Of a stretch of 7,743 bases of DNA, positions 6,545-7,743 are shown piece after piece. Within the stretch, counting starts at the first letter, position 1, and each line of letters starts with the position of its first letter. The notes below the pieces were generated by a model. It was not told the origin of the DNA. It searched no databases and was given only the letters and a program-made list of their open reading frames with translations. The translations under genes and the position numbers were made by a program. The DNA lies in contig JBJXFX010000148.1 in NCBI GenBank assembly GCA_046152925.1, positions 1-7,743 of the forward strand, in the 5' to 3' direction. The DNA is from CAMAUF01 sp046152925 (GTDB lineage Bacteria; Chloroflexota; Dehalococcoidia; Tepidiformales; Tepidiformaceae).

Positions 6545-7033
6545 TCAGCATCGCCCGCCACGGTTCGGCGCCCGCACCTCGACGAGCTCCGTGTTGCTGG
6601 TGAAGCTCACCGGCCCGTTCACGCCGTTCACGGTTGCCGTCGCCGTGAGCAGGTAGGATCCGGAGACACTGGCGCAGACGCGCCAGCGCACATCTTCGTG
6701 ACGGCGAGGGCGAATCTGAGGGACCGTCGCCGGGTTTGTGCCGTCCGTAATCCGGAAAGCGGGGACGAGGGCAAGCTCGACAGCGACCGGCCCAACGCTG
6801 GCAGGCCCTTCGTTACGCACGCGCGCCCGGAGCTGCGTCTGCTGCCCCGCCCGAATTTGGTTGGGGCGTGCATCAAGGTCGACGGTGAGCTGGGCGGCCG
6901 CGACGGTCACGGTCGCCGTGACCGTCCCGGAGTCGCCCGCGGCGGCGCTGCCCCACGCTGCCAGCCCGAAGACCGCGAGCACAGCCACCAACACCACCTG
7001 AGGTACGCGCCTGACAAGCAGGGTCGAGTCCAT
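6545..7033 (-). CDS. Small secreted Ig-like (CARDB-type) protein
   Basis: 162 residues. A clear signal peptide: basic start MDSTLLVRR, hydrophobic core 11-27, and a probable cleavage site near AAAG at 30-33. The mature part is a single beta-sandwich-like domain: VTVAAAQLTVDLDARPNQIRAGQQTQLRARVRNEGPASVGPVAVELALV (42-90) has the strand pattern and the 'RNEGPASVG' turn of CARDB/DUF11-like Ig folds, followed by SYLLTATATVNGVNG (126-140). It has two cysteines, 120 and the last residue 162. No catalytic motif is seen; a structural or surface-binding role is likely. The ATG at 7033 has AAGGAG (7040-7045) six bases upstream. It follows the anchored Ig-like gene by 34 bp and is probably cotranscribed. 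The chain ends Arg-Cys-UGA, and the stop lies in a small hairpin (GATGC-GATCA-GCATC, 6538-6552). Confidence 0.82.
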   Translation of the reverse strand: MDSTLLVRRVPQVVLVAVLAVFGLAAWGSAAAGDSGTVTATVTVAAAQLTVDLDARPNQIRAGQQTQLRARVRNEGPASVGPVAVELALVPAFRITDGTNPATVPQIRPRRHEDVRWRVCASVSGSYLLTATATVNGVNGPVSFTSNTELVEVRAPNRGGRC

Positions 7034-7039
7034 GGCCTT

Positions 7040-7045
7040 CTCCTT
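7040..7045 (-). promoter_or_regulatory. Ribosome binding site of the secreted Ig-like gene
   Basis: Minus-strand AAGGAG, six bases before the ATG at 7033, within the 34-bp gap after the upstream gene. It is one of the strongest such sites in the window and fixes this start. Confidence 0.75.
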
Positions 7046-7067
7046 CTTCGACTACGCCCTGCGGCGA

Positions 7068-7679
7068 TTACGCCTTGCGGCCGACCGAGATGGTGAGGTT
7101 GCGGCGCAGGAACCACGCGAGGGCGGCCACAGTGGCTGCGCCCGCGCCAATGAAGCTCCACGGCGATGAGGCCGCGACCGCGTCGCCAGCGGCGAAGCGC
7201 CACTCCTCGAGCGTGTTGGTCGACTTGACCTCGAAGGTGACCGGCGCGGCCGCCGCTGCGCCGACGGACGTGCCGGACCCTTCGCTCGCGATCTCCGCGC
7301 GGAGATACGCCTTGTATTTGCCCGGCCTGGCCGACCCGGGGACGACGAGCTTCACGGCGACCGGCTGCGAGGCCCCCGGCGCGACCGTGACCGTCTCGGT
7401 CTCGAAGGCGAACCAGGCGTCGGGTGCAAGGGTCTCGCCGGAGACGTGCATGAGGCCCAAGCGGTAGTTCGTGAGCTCGGTGCCGGGGTTCTTCACGCCG
7501 AAGCCGGCGAGCGTGTATTCGCGGCCCTTGGTCAGCTTCTGGTCGATTTGGAATCGTCCGATGGTGAGCGAAACGCCGCGGTCGGCGGCGGCGGGGCCAG
7601 CGGTGACCGCAAGGCCGCCAAAGGTGGCAACGACTGCGAACAGCACCGTCGCAACGCGGGACCAGAGGGAAGTGCACAT
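7068..7679 (-). CDS. Exported Ig-like protein with C-terminal membrane anchor
   Basis: 203 residues. The signal peptide (about 1-32) ends in GPAAADRG. A beta-rich extracellular domain (34-152) follows: LTIGRFQIDQKLTKGREYTLAGFGVKNPGTELTNYRLGLM, then VTVAPGASQPVAVKLVVPGSARPGKYKAYLRAEI. This is the layout of Ig-like domains in surface proteins, recalling the DUF916/WxL-associated type. A hydrophobic segment (174-190) and a basic tail LRRNLTISVGRKA then anchor it, giving one domain outside and a short tail inside. There is no sortase motif. The ATG at 7679 is preferred, with AGGAG (7688-7692) eight bases upstream and a standard signal peptide; an in-frame ATG at 7718 would give a longer n-region and cannot be excluded. 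It is upstream of the secreted Ig-like gene, and the operon may begin beyond the window. Function unknown. Confidence 0.82.
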   Translation of the reverse strand: MCTSLWSRVATVLFAVVATFGGLAVTAGPAAADRGVSLTIGRFQIDQKLTKGREYTLAGFGVKNPGTELTNYRLGLMHVSGETLAPDAWFAFETETVTVAPGASQPVAVKLVVPGSARPGKYKAYLRAEIASEGSGTSVGAAAAAPVTFEVKSTNTLEEWRFAAGDAVAASSPWSFIGAGAATVAALAWFLRRNLTISVGRKA

Positions 7680-7743
7680 CGAAGTCGCTCCTGGGAGAAC
7701 TAATCGGTGGTGAAACATCCTGGTGACTCCCCGCGGCCGCCGG

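Overview
This 7.7 kb window is high-GC bacterial chromosome carrying eight protein genes and one tRNA gene. All genes except one lie on the minus strand. Nothing in it is a phage, transposon or CRISPR array. The mix of genes (a selenocysteine tRNA, a luciferase-like flavin monooxygenase, a Rieske oxygenase, a DinB-fold protein, an SDR, and GC-rich palindromic intergenic repeats) resembles uncultured Chloroflexota of the Dehalococcoidia/SAR202/Tepidiforma type. That placement is inference from gene content only. Actinobacteriota and other high-GC lineages are not excluded.

Layout, left to right. A complete tRNA-Sec gene (2-99, minus) has anticodon TCA, a 6-bp D stem and a 9-bp variable stem. 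A plus-strand SDR oxidoreductase (219-980) converges, with only a 9-bp gap, on a minus-strand pair: a CNNM/CorC-type membrane protein with CBS domains (1482-2759) followed by a small lipoprotein (990-1451). Next comes an intergenic stretch (2760-2936) with several hairpins. Then a tightly coupled minus-strand pair follows: a Rieske non-heme iron oxygenase alpha subunit (3433-4734) and a DinB-fold protein (2937-3422), whose ribosome binding site overlaps the Rieske stop codon. A 355-bp gene-free gap (4735-5089) holds the Rieske leader, with a possible Shine-Dalgarno-sequestering stem, a palindrome cluster and a strong intrinsic terminator. The terminator ends a luciferase-like monooxygenase (5090-6412). 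At the right edge is a minus-strand pair of exported proteins: a C-terminally anchored Ig-like protein (7068-7679) and a small secreted Ig-like protein (6545-7033).

How the genes may work together. The LLM monooxygenase, Rieske oxygenase, DinB-fold protein and SDR are a plausible oxidative catabolic or detoxification neighbourhood, but no substrate can be read from the sequence. No ferredoxin, reductase or regulator gene is present to complete the Rieske system. The CNNM protein and lipoprotein form a separate envelope or ion-transport unit. The right-hand pair is a separate surface-protein unit, probably continuing beyond the window. The tRNA implies that the cell makes selenoproteins. No convincing selenoprotein or selA/selB/selD gene lies in view. 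I see no clearly novel multi-gene system. The best second looks are the tRNA-Sec context, the Rieske-DinB pair with its structured leader, and the secreted Ig-like pair.
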